Assembly (NCBI GenBank): GCA_023426125.1
Contig: JAFABI010000090.1
Coordinates: 62,001-126,000, forward strand
Direction of reading: 5' to 3'
From: Bacillota bacterium
GTDB taxonomy: Bacteria > Bacillota > Clostridia > Acetivibrionales > DTU013
DNA: 64,000 nucleotides
The notes beneath the pieces are model-generated. The model was not told where the DNA came from. It did not search any database and saw nothing but the letters and a program-made list of their open reading frames with translations. Numbering within the stretch: the stretch's first letter is position 1; the number at the start of each line of letters is the position of its first letter. Made by a program: the position numbers and the translations under genes. Positions 61,865 through 64,000 of the stretch are shown piece by piece.

Positions 61865-63817
61865 ATGAGCGCAATCTGTGGAATAGTTAATCTGGAAGAC
61901 AGGCCTGTTTCAACGGAAATAAGCGGGGCTCTGATGGACCGTCTGGCGATGCTTCCGGCGGACGCATCAAAAGTCTGGAATAACGGGCAGGTTTTTATGG
62001 GGTGCCGCCATCAGTGGATCACGCCGGAATCGCAATTTGAAACGCTGCCTTATTATGATGAAACCAATGGCTTATGTATAACGGCGGATGCAATTATTGA
62101 CAACCGCTCCGAGCTGTTCAGCCTCCTGGGTATTCCACCGGCCCAACAGGCGGGAGTATCCGATAGCGGATTAATCCTGCTTGCCTATAGGAAATGGGGA
62201 CATGAGTCCCCCGGGTATTTAAACGGCGACTTTGCTTTCGCCATCTGGGACGGTTCCAGAAAAGAGTTGTTCTGTGCACGGGATCACGTGGGTAAAAGGA
62301 CCATTTACTATTTTTATGATTCCCGGGTTTTCGCTTTTTGTACGTTGATGAAGCCCCTTTTTGTCCTGCCGCAGAACCCTGTGAGGCTTAATGATTTATG
62401 GATCGCCGATTTTCTGGCAATACCGTCCGTGGCGCATGAACTGGACATGAACCATACCGTATATAAGGATATCATGCAATTACCACCGGCGCACACTTTA
62501 ACCATAAGCCCTGCAGGAATAAAAAAGCGGAAGTATTGGGACCCGTTGCAATTGCCGGAACTCAGGTTGAAAAACGATAAAGAATATGACAGCGCCTTCC
62601 GTGAGGTTTTTTTTGAAGCGGTGCGCTGCCGCACGCGCAGCATCGGCTCTGTGGGCATTATGCTCAGCGGCGGTCTGGATTCCGGCGCTATAGCTTGTGC
62701 CGCTTCAAAGTACATGGGGGGATATGGGGAAACGCTGCAAGCTTTTAGTGCTTTACCCATGGAATGCTATGAAGGAAAACTGCCCGGCGGCTTGATTGCC
62801 GATGAAAGTGAATACATTGATGTCATCGCAAAGTGCTGCGAAAATATCCGTCTGACTTACTGCCGCTCGGAAGGGAGGAATTCGCTGACCGATATTGAAA
62901 GGCTCCTCCTGCTGTTGGAGCAGCCGTATAAAACCGTGGAAAACCTTTTCTGGATGGACTGCATTGCAAAAACAGCCGCCGAGCAAAATTGCAAGGTGCT
63001 TCTGGATGGACAATTCGGAAACAGTACCATATCCTTCGGAGATTTCTTTATCAATGCCTATGAACTGGTAAGAAAGGGAAGAGTTGTCAAGCTGTTGAAT
63101 GAAATTACCGGCTACAGCAGGCTTTACAGGATCAGCCGCAAAAAATTTGCCATGTATGTGTTAAAGCGGCTTTCACCGGATATCGTCCGGGAATATTTCT
63201 TTGGAATGAAACGAAAAGGCAGCGGCCAGCATACATCATCCCTGGTAAATCCGGGCCTGGCGGAGCAGTATCAAACTGCTCTGCGGCTGGAAAAAGCAAG
63301 GTATTTCGATTCACCTTACCGCAATTACACGTTGAATGAGGTACGCCGGCTTACACTGGATTCCGCTACGTTTACCCATATGGGAGCCATCGAAACAAAG
63401 CTTTCTCTTGCCTATGGAATTGCCAGACGCGATCCTACGAGAGATAAACGGGTGATTGAGTTCTGTTACCGGCTGCCTGCAAGCCAATACGTGGAGAACG
63501 GCCGGGAGCGGTTATTGATCCGCCGCTCGATGGAAGGTATCCTGCCGGATAAAGTACGTTTAAACTGGCGGGTCCGCGGCAAACAAAGCGCAGACTGGGT
63601 ACAGCGCATAATGCCTCAATGGAGCCGGATACGGGATGAATTGGGGGAAGCTGTCCGGAATGACGCCATCAGGCGTTATGTCAATGTTCCGGAAATTGAG
63701 AAAGCACTGCTCGGTTGCCATACGCTGGCGTCCGGCGAGACAAATGAGCTGGAATTACGGTCTATGCTGGTTTTCTTGATCTTCAACCGTTTTATAGAGA
63801 ACCTCGACGTGTTTTAA
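61865..63817 (+). CDS. Asparagine-synthase-like lasso macrolactam cyclase (C protein)
   Basis: The 650-residue protein joins an N-terminal class-II amidotransferase-like domain (MSAICGIVNLEDRPV, CARDHVGKRTIYYF) to a synthetase domain with the ATP-pyrophosphatase loop SGGLDSGAIA near residue 267. Lasso cyclases adenylate an Asp or Glu side chain and join it to the N-terminal amine. True asparagine synthase has Cys directly after Met; here it is the fifth residue, so glutaminase activity is unlikely, as in other lasso C proteins. It starts 12 bases after the B1 gene and is the last complete gene in the window. Confidence 0.88.
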   Translation: MSAICGIVNLEDRPVSTEISGALMDRLAMLPADASKVWNNGQVFMGCRHQWITPESQFETLPYYDETNGLCITADAIIDNRSELFSLLGIPPAQQAGVSDSGLILLAYRKWGHESPGYLNGDFAFAIWDGSRKELFCARDHVGKRTIYYFYDSRVFAFCTLMKPLFVLPQNPVRLNDLWIADFLAIPSVAHELDMNHTVYKDIMQLPPAHTLTISPAGIKKRKYWDPLQLPELRLKNDKEYDSAFREVFFEAVRCRTRSIGSVGIMLSGGLDSGAIACAASKYMGGYGETLQAFSALPMECYEGKLPGGLIADESEYIDVIAKCCENIRLTYCRSEGRNSLTDIERLLLLLEQPYKTVENLFWMDCIAKTAAEQNCKVLLDGQFGNSTISFGDFFINAYELVRKGRVVKLLNEITGYSRLYRISRKKFAMYVLKRLSPDIVREYFFGMKRKGSGQHTSSLVNPGLAEQYQTALRLEKARYFDSPYRNYTLNEVRRLTLDSATFTHMGAIETKLSLAYGIARRDPTRDKRVIEFCYRLPASQYVENGRERLLIRRSMEGILPDKVRLNWRVRGKQSADWVQRIMPQWSRIRDELGEAVRNDAIRRYVNVPEIEKALLGCHTLASGETNELELRSMLVFLIFNRFIENLDVF

Positions 63818-63822
63818 ATGTG

Positions 63823-63850
63823 AGCCTGGCTTGGGACAGGCCAATTTTTT
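63823..63850 (+). terminator. Weak terminator after the cyclase gene
   Basis: GCCTG-GCTTGGGA-CAGGC then CAATTTTTTC. The stem is only 5-6 bp, so strength is doubtful; it may mark the end of the long operon. Confidence 0.4.
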
Positions 63851-63886
63851 CAAAAGACAAAAGACGAAGAACAAAAGATAAAATAT

Positions 63887-63954
63887 GCGGGGACGGCCAT
63901 TGACCGCCAATCTGTAATTGATGGCTGCCTGGCGGCCAATGGGCGTCCCTGCGA
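63887..63954. repeat. Family-2 repeat at the window end
   Basis: GCGGGGACGGCCATTGACCG at the left and GGCGGCCAATGGGCGTCCCT at the right are inverted copies, GCGGCCATTGGCC type, around an AT-rich centre. The last 45 bases of the window hold nothing I can name. Confidence 0.65.
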
Positions 63955-64000
63955 ATGAAAATACGCCAAATTTCAGAGTGGGTCCGGAAACTTTCCGGAT

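Noticed and set aside
63920..64000. Lasso precursor starting at ATG 63920 and running off the window
   Set aside because: It starts inside a family-2 repeat, has no ribosome site and lacks the leader Thr-x-Gly pattern; the visible 27 residues do not look like a leader.

Overview
The window reads as chromosomal DNA of a Gram-positive, polysaccharide-degrading, probably anaerobic Firmicute, most likely class Clostridia. The reasons are YesM/YesN-type two-component control, CUT1 sugar importers with no ATPase gene of their own, strong AGGAGG-type ribosome sites with several TTG starts, a loaP-led capsule operon, and interspersed repeats ending in GTCATTGCGAG. GC content looks moderate by eye. 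Genus cannot be fixed without searches. No rRNA, tRNA or CRISPR array was seen.

Region 1 (1-30115) is a glycan-use region. It opens inside an FGGY sugar kinase. After a convergent FAD/NAD oxidoreductase comes a LacI-led run: second FGGY kinase, ceramidase-family hydrolase, fucose/arabinose-isomerase-like protein, two tandem paralogous GH67/GH20-like putative glycosidases, and a secreted GH39-like enzyme with two discoidin (CBM32-type) modules. A YesM/YesN pair and a CUT1 importer (two permeases plus lipoprotein) follow. The glycosidase pair and the importer share an upstream AATATT-N8-AATATT site placed the same way over both promoters. A DeoR-type regulator, a secreted GH2/GH5-type hydrolase, a GH43-like protein with a DUF4082-like tail and a large PEP/pyruvate-binding ATP-grasp protein complete the region.

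Region 2 (30350-36925) is a second CUT1 importer with a convergent membrane-anchored AraC-type regulator. Region 3 (36926-39750) holds repeats, decayed gene fragments (one a sugar permease), a RAYT-type (IS200-like) transposase with Phe where the catalytic Tyr is expected, and an HD-GYP protein.

Region 4 (39800-63817) is one long co-directional run. It has a LoaP/NusG-like antiterminator, a structured leader, a CpsB-type PHP phosphatase, an initiating sugar-phosphate transferase, the four dTDP-rhamnose genes, chain-length and tyrosine-kinase proteins, two glycosyltransferases, a GH5 glycanase, a Wzy-like polymerase, two pyruvyltransferase-family proteins, an F420H2-dehydrogenase-beta-like iron-sulfur protein and a MurJ-like flippase. 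With only a 21-bp gap it continues into a lasso-peptide-type set: nucleotidyltransferase, ABC exporter, HPr-kinase-like tailoring kinase, PqqD-like RRE and asparagine-synthase-like cyclase. No precursor peptide and no transglutaminase-like leader peptidase are visible before the window ends.

Across the window, at least three families of small inverted-repeat elements sit in gaps and sometimes run into gene ends. They rewrite or duplicate C-termini of the polymerase, the RfbC epimerase and the HPr-kinase-like protein. One repeated hairpin module keeps its flanks while its stem bases change in a compensating way, the strongest sign here of a selected structure with no assigned function.
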